A DNA stretch of 64,000 bases, from contig OZ244977.1 of NCBI GenBank assembly GCA_965222995.1, forward strand, positions 2,418,001 through 2,482,000, in the 5' to 3' direction. A model generated the notes under the pieces. That model ran no database searches, had not been told where the DNA came from, and saw nothing but the letters and a program-made list of their open reading frames with translations. The translations under genes were made by a program, and so were the position numbers. Below, in pieces: positions 34,179-42,968 of the stretch. Position 1 is the first letter of the stretch, and every line of letters starts with the position of its first letter. The DNA comes from SB11 sp965222995 (lineage in GTDB: Bacteria > Bacteroidota > Bacteroidia > UBA8524).

Positions 34179-34740
34179 TTTGTCTCCTTTTTAAAATATG
34201 TCCCGGAATGATATACGTAAATAATATAGATACAGCCAGTAATAAAAGTACTTCAGGAAAATCAACAAAGGCTAAGTTTATACAGCATATTGATGAAATC
34301 ACCGCTCCTAATATGAGTGGTTTAAACTTTAGTAGTATACCTGTAATCAAACTTCCCAAACTGTATAGTAGTATAATTAGCATATAGGCTGTATTAAAAT
34401 TTGCCATATAAACTGCAAGTGGGAAGCCAATAGCAATAGCTCCCCAAATACTCATCCACATTATTTTTAAAAATTCATCTAAATATGTTTTTGTTGTTGC
34501 AGATTTATCAAGTCTAATACCATAAACTATATGTACTACTGATGCTGCTGTTGTAAGTACAGGCCAGGGTAAATAATGTTCTTCAATGCCTAGTTTATAT
34601 AGCCCATAGTGTAGTAATGAGGCAACTAAAACCGTCCACCCCCACAATAGAAAGAAAAATCCGTTTTCGTTCATTTTTTGGCGAGATGAGTTTATCATCT
34701 CATTAATTATCTCAAAACTTTGGTGCTTGTTTAAACTCAT
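34168..34740 (-). CDS. Membrane protein, paralogue of 34778-35356 gene
   Basis: 190 residues, five or six hydrophobic segments: a cytoplasmic N-terminus (LNKHQSFEIINEMINSSRQKMNENGFFFLLWGW), several helices, and a C-terminal IIPGHILKRRQNAI. Overlaps the regulator gene. Same plan as its neighbour. No known function. Confidence 0.85.
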   Translation of the reverse strand: MSLNKHQSFEIINEMINSSRQKMNENGFFFLLWGWTVLVASLLHYGLYKLGIEEHYLPWPVLTTAASVVHIVYGIRLDKSATTKTYLDEFLKIMWMSIWGAIAIGFPLAVYMANFNTAYMLIILLYSLGSLITGILLKFKPLILGAVISSICCINLAFVDFPEVLLLLAVSILFTYIIPGHILKRRQNAI

Positions 34741-34777
34741 TGTTTTAATAAAACTTAATATGCTATTGCAAAGCTAA

Positions 34778-35356
34778 TTATGCGTTACCGGTTTTTCTGC
34801 TTTTAAGCATATAGCCCGGTATTATATAACTACACAATATAGCAAATGCCATTAGCAAAAGCGCATTGGGAAAATCTACCCACAAAAATGCCATGGCACA
34901 AAGCCACACAATTATGCTTCCTACTATTAGTGGGATATATCTTATAAGGACACCCGTAACCATAGTGCCTAAGCCATACAAAATCATCACGCTCATATAG
35001 CTTGCCCTAAAATCGGCAATTTGGGTAATAAGTAATAAGCTTAAAAAAATTGCTGCGGTTATAGAAATCCACATAGTAGCAAAAAAATTATCGAAATAGC
35101 TTTTTGTTTTTGTACGCCTACTATCTCTATAACCGTATATACCTGATGCTATTGTTGAGCCAAACATAAGTACAGGCCAAGGCAAATAAGCCAACTCAAA
35201 ATTAACCATACCCAATACATAGTGTAGTATTGAGGCTGCAAAAACAGCCCAACCCCATAGTAAAAAGTAAAAGCTGTTACTGCTTAGGTTATGTTTTGCC
35301 GTTTGAATCATTTCTGAAATGATTTGCAAACTTTGTTTTTCGTCTATCTTTTCCAT
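34778..35356 (-). CDS. Membrane protein, first of the pair
   Basis: 192 residues: KQSLQIISEMIQTAKHNLSSNSFYFLLWGWAVFAASILHYVLG then helices ending SYIIPGYMLKSRKTGNA. It aligns with the next gene along its length (SLQIISEMI/SFEIINEMI, FYFLLWGW/FFFLLWGW, AYLPWPVL/HYLPWPVL, IIPGYMLK/IIPGHILK). Gene order is membrane protein, membrane protein, winged-helix regulator on one strand. Confidence 0.85.
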   Translation of the reverse strand: MEKIDEKQSLQIISEMIQTAKHNLSSNSFYFLLWGWAVFAASILHYVLGMVNFELAYLPWPVLMFGSTIASGIYGYRDSRRTKTKSYFDNFFATMWISITAAIFLSLLLITQIADFRASYMSVMILYGLGTMVTGVLIRYIPLIVGSIIVWLCAMAFLWVDFPNALLLMAFAILCSYIIPGYMLKSRKTGNA

Positions 35357-35381
35357 AATAGTTTTTTTGGTTAGTAATTTT

Positions 35382-36401
35382 TTATCGTACCCCTAGTTTT
35401 AGGGTATGTACTTTTTCTTTTGTCTCAATATGTACCACATATAGCTGACCTTGCTTGGCAACAGCAGGCAATTGGCAAGCAACACCGTTCTGTTTATTAG
35501 TATAAGCTTTGGTAATTAGTTTGCCCACCATATTGTATACCTTTATACCTGTTACTTCTTCATCTTCAATTCCGGTAAGTAGTATTTCATTATATTGTAC
35601 AGCTGCTTTAATATTTTTCTCAGCTATATCAGCCAAACCGACAGCACCTACAGAGTTTTTAAGTGCTAGTATTTCAAGTCTTTTTTGTGTATTTGCCTGA
35701 GTTTTTACTATTACAGAGTCCATTATTAACAGTGCTACACCATTGTATTGGTTGTACCACCTGTAGCTTACGGTTTGTGATTCTGATACTAAGGTGTTAA
35801 AGGGTTTTATGGTATCTGAATAGTTTTGCTCAATTTTCACACGCAATACGTTTTCGTAGGTTTTCCCATCTAAAATCAACTTCCCGTAACCATCGGCTTT
35901 CATTACTGAGGTACCGCCACCCTCAAATTGATTGTTATTAAATGTATATTCATATCGTGTTTGCCCAGTATGGCTATCCCCGAAACCGAAAGGGTTAATT
36001 GAAAAAACAGGTGGTTGTGTGTATGTGATATTTATATTAGTAAAGTTCTGGCGAAAACCCACAAGCTTCACAGTATCGCTTTTTCTATCTAAGAAAAAAT
36101 AATTGCCGTATGAATCTTGCCTAATCTCATTGGCATTTGGAAAATTATTCTCATACTGAGTTTGCGAGGGTAATAATACCTGTCCGTTTTGGTCGTTTTG
36201 TGTTTTTGATAAATAATCAAAGTCCCAAGTAACATTAGCACCTGCTGTACCTGTATTAAAGTTTGTGGTATCTGCTGCCCAATAACTGTATGAACTGCCC
36301 ACACTGTATTTCTCTATAGTACTTAATGTTAGTTGCCCACTGGCTGATAATGTTGTAAGCCATAGTAAAATGGCTATTGCTGAGTAATTAATTGTTTTCA
36401 T
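35382..36401 (-). CDS. Secreted protein with T9SS C-terminal sorting domain
   Basis: 339 residues with a signal peptide (MKTINYSAIAILLWLTTLSASG), a beta-rich middle (TGTAGANVTWDFDYL, GQTRYEYTFNNNQF, YRWYNQYNGVALLIMD), and a C-terminal domain reading VTGIKVYNMVGKLITKAY and GQLYVVHIETKEKVHTLKLGV. That fits T9SS sorting. The function of the mature part is unknown. Confidence 0.85.
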   Translation of the reverse strand: MKTINYSAIAILLWLTTLSASGQLTLSTIEKYSVGSSYSYWAADTTNFNTGTAGANVTWDFDYLSKTQNDQNGQVLLPSQTQYENNFPNANEIRQDSYGNYFFLDRKSDTVKLVGFRQNFTNINITYTQPPVFSINPFGFGDSHTGQTRYEYTFNNNQFEGGGTSVMKADGYGKLILDGKTYENVLRVKIEQNYSDTIKPFNTLVSESQTVSYRWYNQYNGVALLIMDSVIVKTQANTQKRLEILALKNSVGAVGLADIAEKNIKAAVQYNEILLTGIEDEEVTGIKVYNMVGKLITKAYTNKQNGVACQLPAVAKQGQLYVVHIETKEKVHTLKLGVR

Positions 36402-36561
36402 AGTTTATTAAAATCTGATGCAATTATAAATTAGTTCATATTATAAATCAAATAATTTTTTAAACTTAATTTATAATAAATATTAACGACTGTTAGTTTA
36501 TTACGCTGATTACTAGATTATTCTACTGTTTGAACCCTGAACCACAAACCTTTATAGCCCT

Positions 36562-36591
36562 TTTGATGTTTGAACGATTAGAGTATATTTG
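36562..36591 (+). promoter_or_regulatory. Bacteroidota-type promoter of the acyl-CoA dehydrogenase gene
   Basis: TTTG at 36562-36565 (-33) and TATATTTG at 36584-36591 (-7, TAnnTTTG) are 18 nt apart, close to the usual spacing. The predicted start lies near 36598 and the ATG is at 36614. Confidence 0.7.
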
Positions 36592-36613
36592 CACCACTTT
36601 AAACCTAAATAGA

Positions 36614-37756
36614 ATGAATTTCGAGCTTACCGAAGAACACTTAATGATACAAAAGGCTGCACGTGATTTTGCTAAAGCTGAATTATTGCCGGGTGTTATA
36701 GAAAGAGATACCAACCAAGAGTTTCCTACTGCCCAAGTGAAAGCTATGGGCGAACTTGGTTTTTTAGGGATGATGGTAAGCCCTACCTATGGCGGCGGCG
36801 GTATGGATACCATATCGTACGTATTGGCTATGGAAGAAATTTCTAAAATTGATGCATCGGCTTCGGTAGTAATGTCTGTAAACAACTCACTTGTTTGCTG
36901 GGGTTTAGAAACTTTTGGTAGTGAAGAACAAAAACAAAAATATTTAGTACCCCTAGCACAAGGTAAAATTCACGGTGCTTTTTGCTTAAGTGAGCCTGAG
37001 GCAGGTAGCGATGCCACATCGCAACGCACTACTGCCGAAGATAAAGGAGACCATTACCTACTAAACGGTACTAAGAACTGGATTACCAACGGTAACAGCG
37101 GTTCAGTATATTTAGTAATGGCGCAAACCGATGTGGAGAAAGGACATAGAGGTATTAATGCCTTTATAGTTGAGAAAGAGTGGGATGGCGTACAAGTAGG
37201 GAAAAAGGAAGATAAAATGGGAATTAGAGGTAGTGATACCCACTCTATTATGTTCCAAGATGTGAAAGTACCCAAAGAGAACAGAATTGGTGAAGACGGC
37301 TTCGGTTTTAAGTTTGCTATGAAAACTCTTGCGGGAGGACGTATAGGTATAGCTTCGCAAGCACTGGGAATTGCCAGCGGTGCTTATGAGTTGGCTTTGA
37401 ACTATAGCAAAGAACGTAAGGCTTTTGGTAAAGAAATTTCAAAACACCAAGCTATACAATTTAAACTGGCTGATATGGCTACCGAAATTGAAGCGGCACG
37501 CTTACTATGCCTTAAGGCTGCATGGCTTAAAGACCAGGGAAAAGATTATGGTTTAGCCAGTAGTATTGCCAAAGTTTTCTCTAGCGAGGCAGCTATGAGA
37601 ATATCTACAGAAGCGGTACAAGTACATGGTGGTTATGGTTATGTGAAAGAATACCATGTTGAACGTTTGATGCGTGATGCAAAGATTACCCAAATTTATG
37701 AGGGTACCAGTGAAGTGAACCGCATTGTAATATCACGTTCGATATTGAAAGACTAA
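36614..37756 (+). CDS. Acyl-CoA dehydrogenase (short/medium-chain type)
   Basis: 380 residues from ATG 36614. MNFELTEEHLMIQKAARDFAKAELLPG opens. FCLSEPEAGSDATSQRTTAE and NWITNGNSG mark the FAD/substrate region; RMRDAKITQIYEGTSEVNRIVISR-like text (LMRDAKITQIYEGTSEVNR) holds the catalytic Glu. It gives trans-2-enoyl-CoA in beta-oxidation. It has its own promoter and a terminator. Confidence 0.97.
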   Translation: MNFELTEEHLMIQKAARDFAKAELLPGVIERDTNQEFPTAQVKAMGELGFLGMMVSPTYGGGGMDTISYVLAMEEISKIDASASVVMSVNNSLVCWGLETFGSEEQKQKYLVPLAQGKIHGAFCLSEPEAGSDATSQRTTAEDKGDHYLLNGTKNWITNGNSGSVYLVMAQTDVEKGHRGINAFIVEKEWDGVQVGKKEDKMGIRGSDTHSIMFQDVKVPKENRIGEDGFGFKFAMKTLAGGRIGIASQALGIASGAYELALNYSKERKAFGKEISKHQAIQFKLADMATEIEAARLLCLKAAWLKDQGKDYGLASSIAKVFSSEAAMRISTEAVQVHGGYGYVKEYHVERLMRDAKITQIYEGTSEVNRIVISRSILKD

Positions 37757-37786
37757 AGAGATTTTAACTTTAATTATAGTTTTAAG

Positions 37787-37810
37787 GCAGCCTTGCAGGC
37801 TGCTTTTTTT
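37787..37810 (+). terminator. Rho-independent terminator after the acyl-CoA dehydrogenase gene
   Basis: gcagcct (37787-37793) pairs with aggctgc (37797-37803), loop tgc, followed by a run of seven T. It ends the plus-strand transcript; the convergent gene's stop overlaps its T run. Confidence 0.9.
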
Positions 37811-38135
37811 ATGTTGTTTGAGAAAGAATATGCAGCAGAATAAAGAAAGAGGCAACAGCGAAAAAGCCCAAAGTACCACCAGCTATACCACTTAAAAATA
37901 TTCTGTGAACTGTATTATCTAAACTTCTAAGCATGAAATGTTGTATAAGAATTTGCCCTGCGAAAATTCCAAATACATAAATAATGTAAACAACCCAGTT
38001 TCCCCAGCTACTCATCCACTCGAAACTAAATGCATTCTCATCCAAGCAAAACAAAATAATGGTAAGTATAGATGCTATTAAAGCATGCAAACCCACATAT
38101 TCTTTAAACTTTTTGGTTTCTATTGTGGCGTTCAT
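37809..38135 (-). CDS. Small membrane protein, unknown function
   Basis: 108 residues with about four membrane segments (LHALIASILTIILFCL, WVVYIIYVFGIFAGQILIQ, FLSGIAGGTLGFFAVASFFILLHIL) and a short N-terminal cytoplasmic start (MNATIETKKFKEYV). No recognised family. Confidence 0.7.
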   Translation of the reverse strand: MNATIETKKFKEYVGLHALIASILTIILFCLDENAFSFEWMSSWGNWVVYIIYVFGIFAGQILIQHFMLRSLDNTVHRIFLSGIAGGTLGFFAVASFFILLHILSQTT

Positions 38136-38200
38136 TAGAATGTTTTAGCACAATAACGAAACCGCACTAAGTATAGTACGTTTAACCCAAAGATTATTGT

Positions 38201-38647
38201 CTAGTCTAAACTTAACCGGTACTGAAAGTACTCCGTTTTTTCAGCTATTTTATCATACAATGCTTTGGCAACAGTATTACTTTCTCCTGTAACCCAATAC
38301 AGACGCTCACAATTATTTTCATTTGCCGCTTTCCTCACGGCTTGTATCAATGCTTTGGCTACACCTTTTCCTCTTGCTTCACCAGTTACATACAGGTCTT
38401 CAAGATAGCAATAGTAACTCCTTGCCCATGTGGACCGATGGAATATATAGTTTACAAAACCTACCATCGTATCACCATCATACACCACAAAACCATACAT
38501 TTTTTCATCGATAGCAAGCATACGCTCCCATGTTGCATTAGTTATCTCTTGCGGCAACTTCTCTTTGTAAAACTCAAGATAGCCTTGCCACAAAGCCAAC
38601 CACTGTTGCTTATCAGAATTTTGAGGCACATGTATTTGCAAACTCAT
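38201..38647 (-). CDS. GNAT-family N-acetyltransferase
   Basis: 148 residues. VVYDGDTMVGFVNYIFH, YCYLEDLYVTGEARGKGVAKALIQAVRKAA (acetyl-CoA-binding R-G-K-G-V-A loop), WVTGESNTVAKALYDKIA. The substrate is not identifiable. It starts 2 nt after the lipoprotein gene's stop on the same strand. Confidence 0.9.
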   Translation of the reverse strand: MSLQIHVPQNSDKQQWLALWQGYLEFYKEKLPQEITNATWERMLAIDEKMYGFVVYDGDTMVGFVNYIFHRSTWARSYYCYLEDLYVTGEARGKGVAKALIQAVRKAANENNCERLYWVTGESNTVAKALYDKIAEKTEYFQYRLSLD

Positions 38648-38649
38648 TC

Positions 38650-39105
38650 TTAGTTATTGCTTTTTTTGAAGGTATAAACCTCATACCCGTAGTTTTGAAG
38701 CTTAAACTTCAGTACTAGTAAAGAGTCGTTAATACTTTCTACTTTATACAGCGTTTCACTGCGGTCGTTAGGTCCTTTTTTTTCAGCGTATTTAAGAAAG
38801 AAAGTGCTGCTGTCAGCATTGTACTCCCAAGTACCTTTACTCTCAAACTCCAGTACTTTTTCAACAAAAGAACCATCATTATTCAACTTATACGATGTTG
38901 CTTTGGTAACTGCCTTACCTGCATTAACAGTTTGCTCAGTGGCAGATTCTACATCGGTAGTATAGTCCTGTCCTTTCCAAATACCCACAAAAGCTGGGTC
39001 AACCGTAACTACTTTTTCCTCTTCTGCCTTTTTTGGTGTTTTTTCTTTGCACCCATAAAAAAAGGTACTGCACACAATGGCAATACCCAGTATTAATCTC
39101 TTCAT
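38650..39105 (-). CDS. Lipocalin-like small lipoprotein
   Basis: 151 residues with lipobox Cys (YGC, about residue 19) followed by a Lys/Glu-rich linker and a beta-rich domain: FVGIWKGQDYTT, YKLNNDGSFVEKVLEFESKGTWEYNADSSTFFLKY. It has the (Gly-Lys/Trp) start and GTWEYN hairpin typical of small lipocalin-like lipoproteins. Shared plan with 39578-40045 and 40254-40667. Confidence 0.8.
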   Translation of the reverse strand: MKRLILGIAIVCSTFFYGCKEKTPKKAEEEKVVTVDPAFVGIWKGQDYTTDVESATEQTVNAGKAVTKATSYKLNNDGSFVEKVLEFESKGTWEYNADSSTFFLKYAEKKGPNDRSETLYKVESINDSLLVLKFKLQNYGYEVYTFKKSNN

Positions 39106-39141
39106 AATATTATTTCCTAACGAAATTCTATTGATTAAGGT

Positions 39142-39591
39142 TTACTCTATTATAATTTTACTATCGCTATCAATATTAGTACGCCTGTCAAAATAAAAGT
39201 CGTAATAGCCTGCATCGCCTTGTTTAGCATCAACAGAGTCTTTGCTTCTACCTATTTCTAAACCCTTAGCATCAGTTACACGCACACGAACAACATCTTT
39301 GTAGTCTTTATCAAAAATAAGGTATACAGATAGTTTATTGTCATGCCCTCTGTTGGCTTTAGCCGTATCACTACCCAGCAATACTTTACCTACATTTACC
39401 CCCTTGGTTTTTAAATCTTCGGAAGCATTTACTTCAATATCAAAAGCTTTTTCAGCTCCTTTTGCTACTCCTTCACTAAACTCACCAACAGATTCCCCTA
39501 CTTTATCGCCCAGCTTTTTAGAACAACTTCTACAAGAAGTAAATAAAAGTAAAGCCGCAAAAAATATGTATGTATACTTATTTGTTTTCAT
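39142..39591 (-). CDS. Small lipoprotein, unknown
   Basis: 149 residues with a lipobox (FTSC) followed by another Cys pair (RSCSKK). VNASEDLKTKGVNVGKVLLGSD, KLSVYLIFDKDYKDVVRVRVTDAKGLEIGRSK and a terminal YYDFYFDRRTNIDSDSKIIIE. Beta-rich; no family recognised. Overlaps the following 39578-40045 gene by 14 nt. Confidence 0.8.
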   Translation of the reverse strand: MKTNKYTYIFFAALLLFTSCRSCSKKLGDKVGESVGEFSEGVAKGAEKAFDIEVNASEDLKTKGVNVGKVLLGSDTAKANRGHDNKLSVYLIFDKDYKDVVRVRVTDAKGLEIGRSKDSVDAKQGDAGYYDFYFDRRTNIDSDSKIIIE

Positions 39592-40045
39592 GGGTATTGT
39601 CTTCTTTTTCGGGCTCTTGTGTTGTTTTCTCCTCTTTTATCCGTTCAAATACAATAGTTGCTGACCCTTCATCTTCTTTACTGTTTAAAATAGTCATGCG
39701 GTCTCCGTCATTAGACTGAATCATGAATTTATTTTCAGGTACTTCTTGGTTATCGCTTTTTAGTACTATTGCCTTATTACCGGCATCATACTCCCACTCA
39801 CCTGTTACATTTTTTCCAAAGCCCGTTAAAGAGTAAGAGCCATCATTTTTAAATTCATACTCTGCACCTACTATGGCTTTTTCCATTTGTTCTATTATAA
39901 CTGCCAGTTCACTTGCCGTATCTTTAAGTTCAATTTTAGCATCAACAACTTTCCATTTTCCTGCAACTGCTTCTTTTCCATCTTTCTTGCAACCTGTGTA
40001 GGCTACGCCTAATACCAATAAAATAACTAGTGCCCAATTTTTCAT
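39578..40045 (-). CDS. Lipocalin-like small lipoprotein
   Basis: 155 residues: lipobox (YTGC), then AVAGKWKVVDAKIEL, EYEFKNDGSYSLTG, GEWEYDAGNKAIVLKSD, MTILNSKEDEGSATIVFERIKEE. The GKWKV..NDGSYSL..GEWEY pattern is shared with 40254-40667 and 38650-39105. Probably an envelope lipid- or ligand-binding lipoprotein by analogy; no direct evidence. Overlaps 39142-39591. Confidence 0.82.
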   Translation of the reverse strand: MKNWALVILLVLGVAYTGCKKDGKEAVAGKWKVVDAKIELKDTASELAVIIEQMEKAIVGAEYEFKNDGSYSLTGFGKNVTGEWEYDAGNKAIVLKSDNQEVPENKFMIQSNDGDRMTILNSKEDEGSATIVFERIKEEKTTQEPEKEDNTHENK

Positions 40046-40192
40046 ACCGCAATATATGAGAAAACTAAAAATTCGAAGATAAAACCCGAGTTATTTATCG
40101 AAATTATTTAACTAGATAATAAGCATTTACACAGTGCTATACCATAGTAATCACCCACCAACAAACCAAGAAAAATAGTGAAATTCAGAACT

Positions 40193-40233
40193 AAAAAAGC
40201 CAAACCCAAAGTTGATATAGGTTTGGCTTTTTT
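40193..40233. terminator. Hairpin terminator between lipoprotein genes
   Basis: Left arm aaaaaagccaaacc (40193-40206) and right arm ggtttggctttttt (40220-40233) are perfect 14-bp complements with a 13-nt loop. The arms are A- and T-flanked, so it works in either direction. It lies just after the 40254 gene on the minus strand. Confidence 0.88.
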
Positions 40234-40253
40234 AGTATGGTAAGAAAGTATTG

Positions 40254-40667
40254 TTATTCTTTTATTCGCTCTACTTTGAGACGCACATTTCCCTCATTTC
40301 CTGAGTTATTTACTATAGTAATATGGTCTTTATCCTCTGCCTCAATTTTCAAAGTGTCTAAATATGTTTCGCTTGTTTCAGGTTTAAGTAAAATAGCATT
40401 AAGGTCTTCTTTATACTCCCAAGCACCTGCTTGCTTATAACTCTCGTTGGTAAGCGTATAGCTATTATCTTCTTTAAAATCGTACCTGTTATTTATTGCC
40501 ACTTTTCTAAAAGCTTCTTTATTTTCTTCAGGCATTTCTATGTTTACGGCTACGTTGGTAACCTTCCATTTACCAATAATTACTTTATCGGTTTTGTCAT
40601 CAAACCCTTGGCAACCTAAAATGGTAACCAAACAAAATAGTATAGATAAGGCTGTTATTTTTCTCAT
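40254..40667 (-). CDS. Lipocalin-like small lipoprotein
   Basis: 137 residues with lipobox (LGC, Cys19), then GKWKVTNVAVNIEMPEE, YDFKEDNSYTLTNE, GAWEYKEDLNAILLKPE, HITIVNNSGNEGNVRLKVERIKE. Clear paralogue of 39578-40045 (GKWKV, AW/EWEY, final RIKE). It is terminated downstream by the hairpin at 40193-40233, so it ends its own unit. Confidence 0.82.
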   Translation of the reverse strand: MRKITALSILFCLVTILGCQGFDDKTDKVIIGKWKVTNVAVNIEMPEENKEAFRKVAINNRYDFKEDNSYTLTNESYKQAGAWEYKEDLNAILLKPETSETYLDTLKIEAEDKDHITIVNNSGNEGNVRLKVERIKE

Positions 40668-40690
40668 ACCGCAATATACAAACAGAAATA

Positions 40691-42109
40691 TTATTCCACC
40701 CGTTCATAAGCACCAATATCGGGCTGGGCATCGCGATTTGTACCTTCTAAGTCTTCACTTACTAAGGGACTAAGCAAGGGCGCTTTATCTTTTGCAGGTG
40801 ACAGTGTATCCAAGCTAAAATCAAGCTCATTAATATCTTTAAACTTAGGGTCTATATTTATTTGGTTGGTTTGTGGATAGCCTTGTAACTGAGACCTTAT
40901 GATATTGTTTGCAAAATTACCCGTTATAGTCCCCTGCCCGTCGTTAAATATGGCCACCTCTTCCCTGAGGCTTCCATAAATAATACTATTGATAATATTA
41001 TAGGTAAGCGGATTAATGGCTAGTACTGCACCACTTTCGTTTTCTAAATCGGCATTGCTTAATAAAAAGGCAGGTTCTCGACGTGAAAATGTACCTGAAT
41101 AATTGGCAAATGTGCAATGTACCATTTCATAGTTTCCACCCAAATCTCCTGCAAAAGTAAACTGACCGCAGTTTGCCACACAGGTATTTATCATCCGTAT
41201 TCGCGATGTAAAACCCAATATACCCACGGCACTCATATTTTGTATCAGTGTATTTTCAATAACCGCTTTGGGATTACCATTATTGGGAAGCGAATCACAC
41301 CGAACCCCTACAAACCCGTTAACAATATCAGCATATCTGATGGTGCTGTTTACACTGGTGGTTAAAAGATGTATGCCGTTCCACTGCCCGGGAATATCTT
41401 CAAAATCTACCCCCAAACGTGCCCCTTGAAACTTTACCCGATTGGTTTCGGTTCCGTTTACTTCTAATGTACCTTGTACAAAAATGGTTGAGTTTACATC
41501 AGAGTATACCTGCACCCCCTCCCCTATGGTAAGTTTACAATTTTCAGGCACTAAGACAGATTGATATATAACGTAGGGTTTGGTATTGTCATTCCATACT
41601 GTATTGCAACCTAAAACAGAATCTTGAAAATAATGTGCATCCTGCCCCCAAGCTACCAGCTTCACATCCTGAAAGTTTCCGTTGGTATTAAACTCAATGG
41701 AGTCTTTTACTATTAAGGGGTTATTGTTGTTATTTGGGTCTATACTTACCTCAACAAAAATATAAATGCTATCACCACCCAGTATCTCATAATCGGTAAC
41801 CTGTGTGGTACTTTGTCCATCCACATTTATGCGATACGGTGATGCATTACCCCCCGCCAAACGGATGCTTGTTTTAACAGTATTTTTATTACGGTTATAA
41901 ACTTTTAGTCTTTTGTTTACCGAACGGGGAAAAGGTCCTCCGCCTAAAACGGTGAAAACAGTGTCAAACAATACGGTATCGGTATCAAAAGCCAACTGTG
42001 CCGAAGGGCTGTTATCAAACTGTTCACGTTTGCAAGAGGGTGTAAAAATACCCACCCCGAAAAACAGCACTACCAATACCCAAGCACTATGTTTATGTAT
42101 TAACTTCAA
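40691..42109 (-). CDS. Right-handed beta-helix lipoprotein (choice-of-anchor-like)
   Basis: 472 residues with lipobox (TPSC), a beta-sandwich first part (VNKRLKVYNRNKNTVKTSIRLAGGN) and a parallel beta-helix second part with repeated VFVQGTLEVNGTE, IRYADIVNGFVGV, IENTLIQNMSAVG, RMINTCVANCGQF. Ends with a short P-D-I-G-A-Y tail (RDAQPDIGAYERVE). Probable surface or polysaccharide-binding lipoprotein. Function not established. Confidence 0.82.
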   Translation of the reverse strand: MKLIHKHSAWVLVVLFFGVGIFTPSCKREQFDNSPSAQLAFDTDTVLFDTVFTVLGGGPFPRSVNKRLKVYNRNKNTVKTSIRLAGGNASPYRINVDGQSTTQVTDYEILGGDSIYIFVEVSIDPNNNNNPLIVKDSIEFNTNGNFQDVKLVAWGQDAHYFQDSVLGCNTVWNDNTKPYVIYQSVLVPENCKLTIGEGVQVYSDVNSTIFVQGTLEVNGTETNRVKFQGARLGVDFEDIPGQWNGIHLLTTSVNSTIRYADIVNGFVGVRCDSLPNNGNPKAVIENTLIQNMSAVGILGFTSRIRMINTCVANCGQFTFAGDLGGNYEMVHCTFANYSGTFSRREPAFLLSNADLENESGAVLAINPLTYNIINSIIYGSLREEVAIFNDGQGTITGNFANNIIRSQLQGYPQTNQINIDPKFKDINELDFSLDTLSPAKDKAPLLSPLVSEDLEGTNRDAQPDIGAYERVE

Positions 42110-42215
42110 TTTGTGGCGAAAATATGCTTTATCAACTAAATATTTCGGCTTTTATTGTTGACGGTGCAATTGCCAGAATTGTTTTAAAAAGTTAAATTGC
42201 TATAAAATCTGTCAA

Positions 42216-42965
42216 ATGTTAACTCAGCTAATAGCATCATTCAGCGACAATTTCAAACAAAAAACACGTAACCCCTTTTTTGGAACACTAATATTAATAT
42301 GGATAGTAAAAAATTGGGAACTCGTTTATGCCCTATTTTATTTTGATAATAGTCTTGACCTTGATGGACGTATCAACTACATTAAAAACTATTATAGTGG
42401 AGTCAATTTTTATTGGAACTTATTAGCGTGTATTGGATTTGCATTTATCTCTTTAATAGTTTCATACTTACTTCTTTCGTTTGCACGGTTATTAGTAAAC
42501 TATTATGACGATATTGCTGTACCACAATTAAAAAATCTTACTGATAGTAGTTCAATAGTCCTCAAATCAACTTTTCAAAACCTTGAAAAAGAAAAAGACG
42601 AGTTAAAAAAAAAGCTAATAAATGAGAAAGAGAGACGTATAAAAGCTGAAATAGAAGTTGATGAATTAGAGAAAAAAATCTTCCAGTTTCAAAATCCACC
42701 TAATGAAATCAAGAATAAAAGAAGCTTATCACTTGAAGAAAAAATAGTTAAAGAAATTAATGACAAAGGGTTCTCAACAGAATTTCATGCATTTATTACA
42801 TATTATAACAAGAGAGGCTATGTAAATATTAATGAAGTCAAGAGTACTGATTTGATAGAAATAATAACTGGCAATGGACTTATTAGGATAAGTTCTGACT
42901 ATTCAAAAACCATATTCAGTGATTTAGGTGAAAGAGTAAAAGAAGAGTTTCTAAAAACTAAGTAA
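42216..42965 (+). CDS. Orphan membrane/coiled-coil protein
   Basis: 249 residues: an N-terminal amphipathic start, one membrane segment around NPFFGTLILIWIVKNWELVYALFYF, a second near 67-92, and then a charged coiled coil (about 119-160, EKEKDELKKKLINEKERR). A C-terminal helix-turn-helix-like region follows, EFHAFITYYNKRGYVNINEVKSTDLIEIITGNGLIRISSDYSK. The family is not recognised. It is AT-richer than its neighbours and stands alone between two minus-strand blocks. Confidence 0.7.
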   Translation: MLTQLIASFSDNFKQKTRNPFFGTLILIWIVKNWELVYALFYFDNSLDLDGRINYIKNYYSGVNFYWNLLACIGFAFISLIVSYLLLSFARLLVNYYDDIAVPQLKNLTDSSSIVLKSTFQNLEKEKDELKKKLINEKERRIKAEIEVDELEKKIFQFQNPPNEIKNKRSLSLEEKIVKEINDKGFSTEFHAFITYYNKRGYVNINEVKSTDLIEIITGNGLIRISSDYSKTIFSDLGERVKEEFLKTK

Positions 42966-42968
42966 TTG

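Noticed and set aside
36530..36613. Longer start for the acyl-CoA dehydrogenase
   Set aside because: The promoter elements at 36562-36591 would lie inside it; ATG 36614 gives the family-standard N-terminus.
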